NCBI RefSeq assembly: GCF_900128475.1
Contig: NZ_LT635832.1
Location: forward strand, 1-64,000
Length of the DNA stretch: 64,000 nucleotides
Source of the DNA: Mediterranea massiliensis
GTDB lineage: Bacteria; Bacteroidota; Bacteroidia; Bacteroidales; Bacteroidaceae
Direction: 5' to 3'
In this document: piece after piece, positions 17,603 through 27,968 of the stretch
Layout: each line of letters begins with the position of its first letter
Position numbering within the stretch: position 1 is the stretch's first letter
The notes under the pieces: model-generated
The model's database searches: none
Told to the model about the DNA's origin: nothing
The model's input: the letters and a program-made list of their open reading frames with translations, nothing else
Translations under genes and position numbers: made by a program

Positions 17603-20600
17603 GTGACAGAAGAGACTCCGATAAAGAAAAAAAGACGATGGTTACGGGTATTGCTGTGGGTGTTGCTTACGCCTGTTGCCTTGTTTACGCTGCTCATGGT
17701 GCTGCTTTATGTGCCCCCTGTGCAGAACTTCCTGCGTAGACAGGCTACGGCGATTGCCTCCGAGGCTACCGGCATGGATATCTCCGTGGAGCGCATTGAT
17801 TTGCGCTTCCCCCTCAATCTGTTGGTGCGTGGCGCTTTGGTGGTGCAACCGGCCGATTCAACGGGGCAGGGCATACAGGCTCCCGATACGTTGCTCGACC
17901 TTGGCAGTCTGAATGTGCGCATTCAGGCGTGGCCTTTGTTGCATGGCCGGGTGGAAGTGGATCATGTAACCCTGAGTGATGTCTCTGTCAATTCGGCCGA
18001 TTTGCTGGAGGGAATGCGTGTGGAAGGACAGCTGGGCCGTTTCTTCTTGAAAAGCCATGGTGTAGATCTGGTAAAGGAAGAAGTGGTGCTCAACGAGGTG
18101 GAGCTGGAAGATTCCCGGGTGCATGTGCTTCTGTCCGATACGACGGCTTCCGAACCAGAGGACACGACTTCGGCTCCGGTCAAGTGGAAGCTGACTTTGC
18201 AGAACTTGAAGCTGAAAAACTTGTCTGCCAGTCTGGCCATGCCGCTGGACACGACAACGCTGTCTGCACAGATTGCCGAACTGGGGATTACCGATGCGGA
18301 GGCTGATTTGGGTGCCCAGCGTTATGGCTGGCAGCGTTTTCGCCTTTCAGGGGCGTCGGTGCGTTATGATGTCGGTTCGGGACGTCCGGCTGAAGGATTC
18401 GATGCGTCGCACATCGCTCTTCGTGACATCCGGTTGGGCATTGATTCGGTGCTCTATTATGGTCGTAACATGAACGCCGTGATTCAGGAGTTTGCCTTGA
18501 ACGAGCGGTCGGGGCTCAGCGTTTCGTCGCTGACGGGTCGTGTGTTTGCCGATTCCACATTGATACAGATTCCCCGGTTGCGGTTGCTGACGCCTCACAG
18601 CGAGGTGAAGTTGGCTGCCCAGACATATTGGGAACTCGTCGAGATTCCTACGACAGGTCGTCTTTCTGTCCGCCTGGATGCTCGTATCGGCAAGCCGGAT
18701 GTGCTTCTTTTTGCCGGCGGATTGCCCGAGGCATTCAAAAAAGCCTATCCGTTCCATCCCTTGGTCGTTCGTGCCGGTACGGAAGGAAATCTCAAGCAGA
18801 TGCAGATATCCCGCTTCCTGGTGGACCTGCCCGGTGCCTTTACCATGAAGGGCGGCGGTGAGTTGTGGAATGTCACTGACAGCCTGACCCGTTCCGTTCA
18901 GATGGATTTCGATATGCAGACCCGTAACCTGGACTTTCTGACGACACTGGCCGGTGTGGCGGGTGACGGCACGTTGGCCATCCCCGACAGCATGCACCTG
19001 GCTGCCAAGGTGGGCTTGGAAGGTAACCGTCTGTCATCGGACCTGAAGATAAAGGAGGGGAGAGGACGTCTTGCCCTGGATGCCTTTTACGATTTGTCGA
19101 CCGAGGCCTATCGGGCCGATTTGTCTGTAGACTCCCTCCAGCTCCATCACTTCCTGCCCAAAGACAGTCTGTATGAACTGACGATGCACGCTGCGGCTCG
19201 GGGCAGGGGAGTGGATTTCTTGTCCCGGCGGACCGTGGCCGACGCTTCGCTCCGGCTGGATGCCCTCCAGTATGGTAAGTGGCATTTGTCGGGAGTCAAT
19301 CTGAAAGCCGGTCTGAAGTCGGCCTTGGCTTCTGTGAACCTGACCAGCGACAACGCATTGCTGAAGATGCAGGCGGATGGCAGTATGAGGCTCGACCGTA
19401 AGTATTTGGACGGTGCGGTAGATTTGGATGTGTCGCGGGTCGGCTTGTATGAATTGGGGCTTATTCCCGAACGCCTGAAACGTCCGTTGGCTTTCCGTCT
19501 GGAAGGGGAGGTGCGGCGAGACACGGTGCGGATGGAACTGTCGGCAGGCGACTTGAACCTGTGGCTGCGGGCACGGGGAACGGTGGACAAGCTGATGGAG
19601 CAGAGCAATCAGTTTGCCGACCTGCTGATGAAACAGATTGAGGACCGGAGGCTTGATCATGCGGCTTTGCGACGGGCACTTCCATCGGCTGGCATGTTTG
19701 TAAAGGCTGGCGAAGACAATCCGGTAAACGACCTCCTGGCCCAGTATCACATGGGTTTTCATGAAATGAAGTTGAGCTTCGGCTTTACTCCTGAATGGGG
19801 TATCAACGGTCGTACTTCCATCCACGGCCTGCATACCGATTCGTTGCAGTTGGATACTGTCTTCTTTGCCGTCCATCAGGATACGACACGGATGAGGCTG
19901 CAAAGCGGTGTCATCAACAATGCCCAAAATCCTCAGTTCGTGTTCCGCAGCACGCTGACGGGTGAAATCCGGAGCGAAGACGCCGAACTGACACTGGATT
20001 TCGAAGACGAGAACGGTGAAAAGGGTATTCTGTTCGGCGTCAATGCCCGACCGTTGAACGAAGGACACGGGAAGGGAAACGGTGTATTGCTGAATCTCAT
20101 CCCCGAGAACCCCATCATTGCCTACCGCAAATTTACCTTTGCGGATCAGGCCAACTGGATTTATCTGCACAAGAACATGCGCGTCTATGCCAATGTGGAT
20201 ATGGACAGCGATGACGGCATCTGTTTCCGTATGCAGTCCAATCGGCAGGATACGGTGTCGTTGCAGAATATGAACGTGGAGCTGAGCCGTTTCCGTCTGA
20301 GCGAGCTCAGCAAGGTGATGCCTTATCTGCCCCGTCTCACCGGCTTGTTCTCAGCCGAAGCCCAGTATATCCAGACGGAGAACTCCCTACAAGTGTCGGC
20401 CGAAGCCAATGTACAGAAGCTTACTTATGAAGGACAGCCTGTGGGCGATGTGGGGCTGGGCGTGACTTGGTTGCCGGGCGAGGGAAATACGCATTATCTG
20501 AGCAGCTACTTCCTGTACAACAATCAGGATGTGCTGAGTGCCGACGGTACGCTGGTGCAACAGGGTGAAAAGAATGTGATGGACATCAGCGCGAACATTA

Positions 20601-22162
20601 CCCGTTTGCCGCTGGCCATTGCCAACGCCTTTGTCCCCGACCAGATGGCGACGCTTCAAGGGCGGGCTGACGGTGAGCTCCTCATCGGGGGAAGCATGGA
20701 TCAGCCGACCGTTGACGGAAGCCTGTCGCTGGACAGTGCCAATGTGTACGTCAAGATGTTGGGCTCCCGCTATTGGATGGACAACCGTCCCATCCGGCTG
20801 GAAAACAACCGGCTGGTGTTCGACAAATTTGCCATCTATACCACCAGCGACAATCCCTTTGCCATCAATGGCTATGTGGACTTCCGCAACATGGAGCGGC
20901 CGACGGCCGACCTTACCCTACGGGCCAACAACTATACCTTGCTCAATGCCAAGCGGACACGTGAAAGTCTGGTCTACGGCAAGGTTCTGGTCGACATGTT
21001 GGCTACGGTAAAAGGTCCGCTCGATGCGCTGAAGATGAGGGGAAACATGAACTTGCTGGGAACTACCGACGTGACTTACGTGCTGACCGACTCACCGCTG
21101 ACGGTGGAAGACCGTCTGGACGGACTGGTATCTTTTGTGTCCTTCCGTGATACGACGGCAGCGGCTTCGGCGGCGGTAGCAAATGTGCCTCTCGGTGGCA
21201 TGGACATGCTGATGTCTGTCCACATTGACGATGCGGTGCGCCTGCGGGCCGACCTGAGTCCCGACCGTTCGCAATACATCGAGCTGGAAGGCGGAGGCGA
21301 CCTTTCCTGGCAATATACCCCTCAGGGAGACATGAGCCTGACGGGACGTTATACGTTCAGTGGAGGCGTCATGAAATTCTCGTTGCCCGTCATTCCGCTG
21401 AAAGAGTTTCAGATTGTCAGCGGCAGTTATGTGGACTGGCGGGGCGATGTGATGGACCCGACGCTGAACCTGAAGGCGCAGGAACGTATGCGTGCCTCCG
21501 TGGCCGACGGTGACGACGGCAGTGGTTCGCGCATGGTGAACTTCGATGTTTCCATTGCTTTGAAGGGACGGCTGGCAAGTCCCGAACTGGTGTTCGACCT
21601 GTCGGCTCCCGAAGATGCCACCGTGGAGAACCAGTTGCAGGCCATGGGTGCCGAGGAACGCAGCAAGCAGGCCATTACCATGATGGCGACGGGAATTTAC
21701 CTGAATGACAGCGGCAAGGGAGGCGGACTGACCATGGGCAGTGCCTTGAACAGCGTGCTGCAGAGTCAGATCAACGCCCTGGCCGGTGGAATGAAGGGCG
21801 CCAGCTTCAGTGTCGGCATCGAGGACCGTACATCTGCCGAGACCGGCGACAAGCAGACCGACTACAGTTTCCGTTACTCCCAGCGCCTCTTCAACGACCG
21901 GGTGCAGATCATTATCGGCGGTAAGGTGTCGACCGGAGCCAATGCCACCAATGATGTGGAGTCGTTCATCGACAATATCTCGCTGGAATACAGACTCGAC
22001 GCTTCGGGTACCCGATACATCCGTGCCTTCCACAACAAGAACTATGAGAGTGTGCTCGACGGGGAGATTACCGAAACGGGTGTCGGTCTGGTACTGCGCC
22101 GCAAGATGGACCGCCTGAGCGAGCTCTTTATTTTTAGAAAGAAGAAAAAGGGAGAACCCTGA
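17603..22162 (+). CDS. tamB: Translocation and assembly module protein TamB
   Basis: 1519 residues, close to the family's usual length. One N-terminal membrane helix (about residues 13-33) anchors it in the inner membrane. The long middle is repetitive beta structure of the AsmA/TamB type that forms a lipid-conducting groove across the periplasm. The C-terminal TamB (DUF490) domain is recognisable around ALKGRLASPELVFDLSAPED and RVQIIIGGKVSTG. The start is GTG 17603; the ATG five bases upstream runs into a stop. It is followed by TamL, its outer-membrane partner. The pair is linked to outer-membrane biogenesis and lipid transport. Confidence 0.92.
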   Translation: MTEETPIKKKRRWLRVLLWVLLTPVALFTLLMVLLYVPPVQNFLRRQATAIASEATGMDISVERIDLRFPLNLLVRGALVVQPADSTGQGIQAPDTLLDLGSLNVRIQAWPLLHGRVEVDHVTLSDVSVNSADLLEGMRVEGQLGRFFLKSHGVDLVKEEVVLNEVELEDSRVHVLLSDTTASEPEDTTSAPVKWKLTLQNLKLKNLSASLAMPLDTTTLSAQIAELGITDAEADLGAQRYGWQRFRLSGASVRYDVGSGRPAEGFDASHIALRDIRLGIDSVLYYGRNMNAVIQEFALNERSGLSVSSLTGRVFADSTLIQIPRLRLLTPHSEVKLAAQTYWELVEIPTTGRLSVRLDARIGKPDVLLFAGGLPEAFKKAYPFHPLVVRAGTEGNLKQMQISRFLVDLPGAFTMKGGGELWNVTDSLTRSVQMDFDMQTRNLDFLTTLAGVAGDGTLAIPDSMHLAAKVGLEGNRLSSDLKIKEGRGRLALDAFYDLSTEAYRADLSVDSLQLHHFLPKDSLYELTMHAAARGRGVDFLSRRTVADASLRLDALQYGKWHLSGVNLKAGLKSALASVNLTSDNALLKMQADGSMRLDRKYLDGAVDLDVSRVGLYELGLIPERLKRPLAFRLEGEVRRDTVRMELSAGDLNLWLRARGTVDKLMEQSNQFADLLMKQIEDRRLDHAALRRALPSAGMFVKAGEDNPVNDLLAQYHMGFHEMKLSFGFTPEWGINGRTSIHGLHTDSLQLDTVFFAVHQDTTRMRLQSGVINNAQNPQFVFRSTLTGEIRSEDAELTLDFEDENGEKGILFGVNARPLNEGHGKGNGVLLNLIPENPIIAYRKFTFADQANWIYLHKNMRVYANVDMDSDDGICFRMQSNRQDTVSLQNMNVELSRFRLSELSKVMPYLPRLTGLFSAEAQYIQTENSLQVSAEANVQKLTYEGQPVGDVGLGVTWLPGEGNTHYLSSYFLYNNQDVLSADGTLVQQGEKNVMDISANITRLPLAIANAFVPDQMATLQGRADGELLIGGSMDQPTVDGSLSLDSANVYVKMLGSRYWMDNRPIRLENNRLVFDKFAIYTTSDNPFAINGYVDFRNMERPTADLTLRANNYTLLNAKRTRESLVYGKVLVDMLATVKGPLDALKMRGNMNLLGTTDVTYVLTDSPLTVEDRLDGLVSFVSFRDTTAAASAAVANVPLGGMDMLMSVHIDDAVRLRADLSPDRSQYIELEGGGDLSWQYTPQGDMSLTGRYTFSGGVMKFSLPVIPLKEFQIVSGSYVDWRGDVMDPTLNLKAQERMRASVADGDDGSGSRMVNFDVSIALKGRLASPELVFDLSAPEDATVENQLQAMGAEERSKQAITMMATGIYLNDSGKGGGLTMGSALNSVLQSQINALAGGMKGASFSVGIEDRTSAETGDKQTDYSFRYSQRLFNDRVQIIIGGKVSTGANATNDVESFIDNISLEYRLDASGTRYIRAFHNKNYESVLDGEITETGVGLVLRRKMDRLSELFIFRKKKKGEP

Positions 22163-22191
22163 CGTCCATCCGCAAGTTTAACGAGAACGAT

Positions 22192-24555
22192 ATGAAGAAG
22201 ATTATATCCTACATAACAGTCCTGATGCTTTTGGTTGCCTGCTCTACCACGAAGAACCTGCCGGAAGGGGAAGTGCTCTACACCGGGCAGAAGCCTATGG
22301 TGATACACAATCCCTATCCGACACCGGTGGGCGAGACCGCAATCGAGGAGGTGGAAGCTGCCTTGGCCACCGCTCCCAACAATTCGCTGCTGGGCAGCTC
22401 GACGGTGCGTATCCCTTTTCCCCTTGGCCTGTGGGTGTACAATGGTTTTGTGAAATACGAGAAAGGACTGGGCAAGTGGATATTCAACCGTTTTGCAGCC
22501 AAGCCCGTACTGATGTCGTCTGTCAATCCGGACATCCGCATCAAGGCGGCTTCCAACCTGCTGCGCGATTACGGCTACTTCAACGGGACGGTGGGGTACG
22601 AAACGTTTGTCGACCCCAAGGACTCGCTCAAGGCCAAGATACAATATACCGTGGACATGCGCAATCCGTACATGATAGATACGGTGACCTATCAGGGGTT
22701 CAGCAACCGGACGCAACGCATCATGGAACTGGGTCGCCGCCGTTCGCTCATCAGTCCGGGCGAACAGTTCAACGTGCTCGACCTGGATGGCGAACGGACC
22801 CGCATCAGCACCCTGCTGCGCAATGTGGGCTGCTACTATTTCCGTCCCGATTATCTGACTTTCCAGGCCGATACGACGCTGGTGCCCGGCGGACACGTCA
22901 GCATGCGCATGATTCCGGTGCCGGGCATGCCTGCCGTAGCCGAGAAGCCCTTCTATCTGGGGCGCAAGACGGTGGAAATCTTGGGCAAGAACGGGGAGGC
23001 GCCCAACGACAGCGTGGACTACAACGGGCTGCGTATTTATTTCCACGACAAGCTGCGGGTACGCCCCAACATGTTATACCGCTGGACCAATTACAAGGGC
23101 TTCCGCCTCAAGCGTCAGGTGCAGGACAGTGCGGGCATCAGCCGGCAGCGGTCGGCCGAGAACCTGTACAGCCTCTATCGGCAGACGCGTGTGCAGGAGC
23201 GTCTGGCCAACGTGGGCATCTTCCGTTACATGGAGATGCAGTTCACACCCCGTGACACGGCCTTTGTGTCTGATACGCTCGATGTCAATATCCGTACGGC
23301 TTTGGACAAGCCCTATGATGCCGAGCTGGACTTCAACATCAAGATGAAGAGCAACAACCAGGTGGGGCCCGGTGCCTCCTTTACCCTGACCAAGAACAAT
23401 GTGTTTGGTGGCGGTGAGAGCTGGAACGTGAAGCTGACAGGCTCCTATGAATGGCAGACGGGTGGTGACCATTCCTCCCTGATGAACAGCTACGAATACG
23501 GCATCTCCACGTCGCTGACCTTCCCGCGTGTGGTCTTTCCGCGCATGGGCGACCGTGAGTACGACTTCCCGGCCACGACTACCTTCCGCCTCTATGCTGA
23601 CCAGATGAACCGTGCCAAGTACTACAAACTGCTGGCTTTCGGCGGCAATGCTACCTACGATTTCCAGCCCAAGCCGACGAGCAAGCATAGCTTCACTCCT
23701 TTCCGGCTGACGTTCAACGTGCTGCGCGACCCCACCCAGGCCTTCCTTGACCTGCAGGCCGAGAATCCGGCCCTGTACATCAGTCTGCGCGACCAGTTCA
23801 TCCCCGCCATGGAGTACACCTATACCTACGATGATGCCTCGATACGCAAGAATCGCCGGAGCACGCACTGGTGGCAGACGACGGTTACCTCGGCGGGCAA
23901 TCTGGTCTCCTGCCTGTACCAGGCTTTCGGTCAGTCGTTCGGCAAGCAGGAGAAGGAATTGCTGGGCGTACCGTTCGCCCAGTTCTCCAAGCTGAACAGC
24001 GAGTTCCGCTACAACTTCCGCATCGACCGTAACCAGTCGCTGGCGGCCCGTGTGGCGGCCGGTTGTGTGTGGTCGTACGGAAACATGCTCTCGGCCCCCT
24101 ATACCGAGCAGTTCTATATCGGCGGAGCCAACAGTGTCCGTGCTTTTGCCGCCCGCAGCATCGGTCCGGGCGGCTATGCGCCTGCCAACGAGGAAACAGA
24201 CAAGTATGGCTTCATCAACCACGTGGGCGACATCCGTTTCGAGGCCAATGTGGAGTACCGCTTCCGCATCATCAGCGACCTGCACGGGGCCGTCTTCCTC
24301 GATGCGGGTAACGTGTGGCTGCTCCGTGCCGACGAGGGCCGTCCCAATGGCGAGTTCTCGTTGAAGAAGTTCCCCGAACAGATTGCGTTGGGTACGGGAT
24401 TCGGCCTGCGCTACGACCTGGACTTCCTCGTCTTCCGTCTGGATTGCGGTGTAGCCCTCCACGATCCTTCTGCCGTGGGACAGTCGGGATATTACAATAT
24501 TGCTAAGTTCAAGGACGGGTTGGCCCTGCATTTTGCCATCGGTTATCCGTTTTAG
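22192..24555 (+). CDS. tamL: TamL, lipoprotein-type TamA/BamA family outer-membrane protein
   Basis: 787 residues. The lipoprotein signal MKKIISYITVLMLLVAC ends at Cys17, a Bacteroidota-specific addition to TamA. POTRA-like repeats follow (about residues 30-390), then a 16-strand Omp85 barrel. Barrel hallmarks include FYIGGANSVRAFAARSIGPG, GDIRFEANVEYRFR and the terminal phenylalanine of FAIGYPF. It sits 29 bases after tamB, and together they form the Tam complex linking both membranes. Confidence 0.92.
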   Translation: MKKIISYITVLMLLVACSTTKNLPEGEVLYTGQKPMVIHNPYPTPVGETAIEEVEAALATAPNNSLLGSSTVRIPFPLGLWVYNGFVKYEKGLGKWIFNRFAAKPVLMSSVNPDIRIKAASNLLRDYGYFNGTVGYETFVDPKDSLKAKIQYTVDMRNPYMIDTVTYQGFSNRTQRIMELGRRRSLISPGEQFNVLDLDGERTRISTLLRNVGCYYFRPDYLTFQADTTLVPGGHVSMRMIPVPGMPAVAEKPFYLGRKTVEILGKNGEAPNDSVDYNGLRIYFHDKLRVRPNMLYRWTNYKGFRLKRQVQDSAGISRQRSAENLYSLYRQTRVQERLANVGIFRYMEMQFTPRDTAFVSDTLDVNIRTALDKPYDAELDFNIKMKSNNQVGPGASFTLTKNNVFGGGESWNVKLTGSYEWQTGGDHSSLMNSYEYGISTSLTFPRVVFPRMGDREYDFPATTTFRLYADQMNRAKYYKLLAFGGNATYDFQPKPTSKHSFTPFRLTFNVLRDPTQAFLDLQAENPALYISLRDQFIPAMEYTYTYDDASIRKNRRSTHWWQTTVTSAGNLVSCLYQAFGQSFGKQEKELLGVPFAQFSKLNSEFRYNFRIDRNQSLAARVAAGCVWSYGNMLSAPYTEQFYIGGANSVRAFAARSIGPGGYAPANEETDKYGFINHVGDIRFEANVEYRFRIISDLHGAVFLDAGNVWLLRADEGRPNGEFSLKKFPEQIALGTGFGLRYDLDFLVFRLDCGVALHDPSAVGQSGYYNIAKFKDGLALHFAIGYPF

Positions 24556-24594
24556 AGGGATTTTGCGCCGATGTCCAAAGATTGTATCATTTTT

Positions 24595-24627
24595 TTTGCA
24601 TATCCTGCGGTTTATTTCTTACTTTTG
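24595..24627 (+). promoter_or_regulatory. Promoter of the nucleotidyltransferase gene
   Basis: TTTG (24595-24598), 21 bases, TACTTTTG (24620-24627), with the ATG at 24670. Confidence 0.75.
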
Positions 24628-24669
24628 TGCGTTGAAACAGGAAACACTAACCTTTAAATAATAACAAAT

Positions 24670-25581
24670 ATGAAACCTACTCTCTTTTTACTGGCAGCCG
24701 GTATGGGCAGCCGTTACGGTGGTTTGAAGCAATTGGACGGACTGGGTCCCAACGGTGAAACCATTATGGACTACTCCATCTATGACGCCATCAAGGCCGG
24801 ATTCGGCAAACTTGTTTTTGTGATCCGCAAGGATTTTGAAAAAGATTTCCGCGAGAAGATTCTTTCCAAATACGAAGGCCACATCCCCTGCGAGCTGGTG
24901 TTCCAGTCGCTCAACGACCTGCCCGAAGGCTTTATCTGTCCCGAGGGCCGCACGAAACCGTGGGGTACGAACCATGCCGTGCTGATGGGCGAGAAGGCCA
25001 TCCAGGAACCGTTTGCCGTCATCAACTGCGACGACTTCTATGGACGCGATTCCTTCCAGGTGATGGGCAAGTTCCTGGCAGCGCTGCCCGAAGGTTCGAA
25101 GAACGTTTATGCCATGGTAGGCTTCCGTGTGGGCAACACACTGAGTGAGAGCGGTACCGTGTCGCGCGGCATTTGCTCTACCAATGACCAACACCTGCTG
25201 ACTTCCGTTGTAGAACGCACCAAGATTCAGCGCATCGACGGCGAGGTGAAGTACATCGACGACAACGGCGAATGGACGGCAACTCCCGAAACGACTCCCG
25301 TCAGCATGAACTTCTGGGGCTTTACTCCCGACTACTTCGGTTACAGCAAGGAATACTTCAAGGGCTTCCTTTCCGATCCGAAGAACATGGAAAACCTGAA
25401 GAGCGAATTCTTTATCCCGCTGATGGTGGACAAGCTCATCAACGACGGTACGGCCACGGTCGAAGTGCTCGACACCACCAGCAAGTGGTTCGGCGTGACT
25501 TACCCCGAAGACCGCCAGAGCGTGGTAGACAAGATCAAGGCGCTGGTCGATGCCGGCGAATATCCTGCCAAGCTGTTCTAA
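24670..25581 (+). CDS. Sugar-phosphate nucleotidyltransferase family protein
   Basis: 303 residues. The nucleotide-binding signature LAAGMGSRYGGLKQL at about residues 7-21 and the metal-binding INCDDFYG segment near 118-125 identify a GT-A fold NTP transferase of the glucose-1-phosphate thymidylyl/uridylyltransferase superfamily. Substrates cannot be named: the rest differs from RmlA and GalU, and members of this group are often listed only as nucleotidyltransferase. It has its own promoter and terminator, so it is probably monocistronic. Confidence 0.85.
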   Translation: MKPTLFLLAAGMGSRYGGLKQLDGLGPNGETIMDYSIYDAIKAGFGKLVFVIRKDFEKDFREKILSKYEGHIPCELVFQSLNDLPEGFICPEGRTKPWGTNHAVLMGEKAIQEPFAVINCDDFYGRDSFQVMGKFLAALPEGSKNVYAMVGFRVGNTLSESGTVSRGICSTNDQHLLTSVVERTKIQRIDGEVKYIDDNGEWTATPETTPVSMNFWGFTPDYFGYSKEYFKGFLSDPKNMENLKSEFFIPLMVDKLINDGTATVEVLDTTSKWFGVTYPEDRQSVVDKIKALVDAGEYPAKLF

Positions 25582-25607
25582 ACGAATAAGGTACCTATAC
25601 CATACAG

Positions 25608-25646
25608 AGCCGCCACGGCTGCCAACGGGCAGTCGTGGCGGTTTGC
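25608..25646 (+). terminator. Terminator of the nucleotidyltransferase gene
   Basis: CGCCACGGCTGCC (25611-25623) pairs with GGCAGTCGTGGCG (25628-25640), one mismatch, followed by GTTTGCTTT. Confidence 0.75.
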
Positions 25647-25701
25647 TTTGGGGAGATGGGTGGTCGGGTTGTCGGACGATGTTCTGCCACGGGTTTTGAT
25701 A

Positions 25702-25816
25702 CAGTGCTTCATGACCCTCTGACACAGTGCTTCGTCACCCGCTCATGCAGTGCTTCGTCAGGGTGTCATGCAGTACTTCGTTGGCAGGTCATGCAGTGCT
25801 TTGTCAGAGTGGAAGA
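25702..25816. repeat. Intergenic 23-bp tandem array, five units (array B)
   Basis: Units begin at 25702, 25725, 25748, 25771 and 25794, exactly 23 bases apart. The unit starts CAGTGCTTCGTCAGG or a close variant and ends TCATG. It is the same 23-bp family as array A at 269, sharing TGCTTCGTCAGG and a TCAT end. It occupies the 390-base gap between the nucleotidyltransferase terminator and the ABC-F promoter; nothing else is seen there. Confidence 0.88.
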
Positions 25817-25910
25817 AAGCGTGTTGTGGAAAAACGTGCATTCGGACGGTCGCTTTGTCTGATAAAAATCCTTTCGTTCTTTTAATAAAAGGCTGAATGA
25901 CAGATTTCAT

Positions 25911-25941
25911 TTTGTATTTCCCTCGGTTTGCACTACCTTTG
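25911..25941 (+). promoter_or_regulatory. Promoter of the ABC-F gene
   Basis: TTTG (25911-25914), 19 bases, TACCTTTG (25934-25941), 32 bases before the ATG at 25974. Confidence 0.8.
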
Positions 25942-25973
25942 CATGCTCAAATAAAAATGACATTGTTACAATT

Positions 25974-27932
25974 ATGATATCTGTAGAAGGACTGAAAGTG
26001 GAATTCAACGCCACGCCCCTGTTCGAGGACGTGTCCTACGTCATCAACAAAAAGGACCGCATCGCCCTGGTGGGCAAGAACGGAGCGGGCAAATCGACCA
26101 TGCTGAAGATACTGGCCGGATTGCAGCACCCTACGGCAGGCACGGTGTCCGTTCCCCGCGACTGTACCATCGGCTATCTGCCGCAAGTGATGGTGCTGAG
26201 TGATGAGCGGACGGTGATGCAGGAGGCCGAGCTGGCCTTCGAACACATCTTCGAGATGCAGGCCGACATCGAGCGCATGAATCAGGAACTGGCCGACCGT
26301 ACCGACTACGAGAGTGAAGACTATCAGAAACTTATCGACCGCTTCACGCACGAGAACGACCGTTTCTTGATGATGGGCGGCACCAACTATCAGGCCGAGA
26401 TAGAGCGCACGCTCCAGGGCTTGGGATTCAGTCGCGAAGATTTCGACCGCCCCACGAGCGAATTTTCAGGCGGTTGGCGCATGCGCATCGAGCTGGCCAA
26501 GCTGCTGCTCCGCCGTCCCGACGTGCTCCTGCTGGACGAGCCTACCAACCATCTGGACATCGAGTCCATCCAGTGGCTGGAGAATTTCCTCGCCACGCGC
26601 GCCAATGCCGTGGTGCTGGTCAGCCACGACCGCGCTTTCCTGAACAACGTCACCACCCGCACCATCGAAATCTCCTGCGGACATATCTACGACTACAAGG
26701 TGAAGTACGACGAGTTTGTCGTGCTGCGCAAGGAGCGCCGCGAGCAGCAGCTCCGTGCCTACGAGAACCAGCAGAAACAGATTGAGGACACCGAAGCCTT
26801 CATCGAACGCTTCCGCTACAAGGCTACGAAGGCCGTGCAGGTGCAGAGCCGCATCAAGCAGCTGGAAAAAATTGAACGCATCGAGGTGGACGAGGAAGAC
26901 AACTCCGCCCTGCGTCTGAAGTTCGTTTGCTCCAGCCGGAGCGGCAACTATCCCGTCATTTGCGAGGACATGGCGAAAGCCTATGGCGACCATGTGGTCT
27001 TCCACGACGTCAACCTCACCATCAACCGTGGCGAGAAGGTGGCCTTTGTGGGCAAGAACGGTGAGGGTAAGTCCACGCTGGTGAAGTGCATCATGGGCGA
27101 GATAACCGACTATACGGGCAAGCTGACGCTGGGACACAACGTGCAGATAGGCTACTTCGCCCAAAACCAGGCGCAGCTGCTGGACGGCGAGCTGACGGTG
27201 TTCGACACCATCGACCGCGTGGCCGTGGGCGACATCCGCCTGAAGATACGCGACATCTTGGGCGCCTTCATGTTCGGCGGCGAGGCCTCGGACAAGAAGG
27301 TGAAGGTGCTCAGCGGCGGCGAGCGCACCCGCCTGGCCATGATCAAGCTGCTGCTCGAACCGGTGAACTTCCTCATCCTCGACGAGCCGACCAACCACCT
27401 GGACATGCGCTCCAAGGATGTGCTGAAGGAAGCCATCCGCGACTTCGACGGCACGGTGATTGTCGTAAGCCACGACCGTGATTTCCTCGACGGACTGGTG
27501 ACCAAGGTCTATGAGTTCGGGGGCGGGCTGGTGAAGGAACACCTGGGTGGCATCTACGACTTCCTGCAGAAGAAACAGATCGAGAACCTGAACGAATTGC
27601 AAAAAACGCCCTCCCTGTCGGAGTCGCCCACGGGAGCCAAGAAGCCGTCTGCTGCGGATGCTCCCCAAGCCTCGTCGGGCCGCCTGTCCTACGAAGAACA
27701 GAAGGAGCTGAACAAGCGCCTGAAGAAGCTGGAGCGGCGCGTGGCCGATTGTGAAGCCGAAATCGGTCAGACGGAAGCTGCCATCTCCATTCTCGAAGCG
27801 AAGATGGCTACACCCGAAGGCGCTTCGGACATGTCGCTCTACGAGCAGCATCAGAAGCTGAAGGAGCAGCTCGACCGCGCCATGGAAGAATGGGACGCCG
27901 CTTCGACAGAGCTCGAAGCAGCCAAGAAATAA
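25974..27932 (+). CDS. ABC-F family ATPase (ribosome-associated type)
   Basis: 652 residues with two nucleotide-binding domains and no membrane segment. Walker A motifs GKNGAGKST (about 35-43) and GKNGEGKST (about 361-369) and signatures FSGGWRMR and LSGGERTR are present, each followed by LLDEPTNHLD or ILDEPTNHLD. A charged linker lies between the domains. The C-terminal 100 residues form a coiled coil (about 560-650), as in the Uup/YdiF group. ABC-F proteins act on the ribosome as translation factors or antibiotic protection factors. No regulatory leader peptide is visible, so a housekeeping role is more likely than resistance. Confidence 0.92.
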   Translation: MISVEGLKVEFNATPLFEDVSYVINKKDRIALVGKNGAGKSTMLKILAGLQHPTAGTVSVPRDCTIGYLPQVMVLSDERTVMQEAELAFEHIFEMQADIERMNQELADRTDYESEDYQKLIDRFTHENDRFLMMGGTNYQAEIERTLQGLGFSREDFDRPTSEFSGGWRMRIELAKLLLRRPDVLLLDEPTNHLDIESIQWLENFLATRANAVVLVSHDRAFLNNVTTRTIEISCGHIYDYKVKYDEFVVLRKERREQQLRAYENQQKQIEDTEAFIERFRYKATKAVQVQSRIKQLEKIERIEVDEEDNSALRLKFVCSSRSGNYPVICEDMAKAYGDHVVFHDVNLTINRGEKVAFVGKNGEGKSTLVKCIMGEITDYTGKLTLGHNVQIGYFAQNQAQLLDGELTVFDTIDRVAVGDIRLKIRDILGAFMFGGEASDKKVKVLSGGERTRLAMIKLLLEPVNFLILDEPTNHLDMRSKDVLKEAIRDFDGTVIVVSHDRDFLDGLVTKVYEFGGGLVKEHLGGIYDFLQKKQIENLNELQKTPSLSESPTGAKKPSAADAPQASSGRLSYEEQKELNKRLKKLERRVADCEAEIGQTEAAISILEAKMATPEGASDMSLYEQHQKLKEQLDRAMEEWDAASTELEAAKK

Positions 27933-27968
27933 AGACGAAATAGATAAACCCTTTAAAACGATAACATT

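Noticed and set aside
25974..27932. Antibiotic-resistance ABC-F protein
   Set aside because: No leader peptide or attenuator upstream and a Uup-like C-terminal coiled coil; a housekeeping role is more likely.
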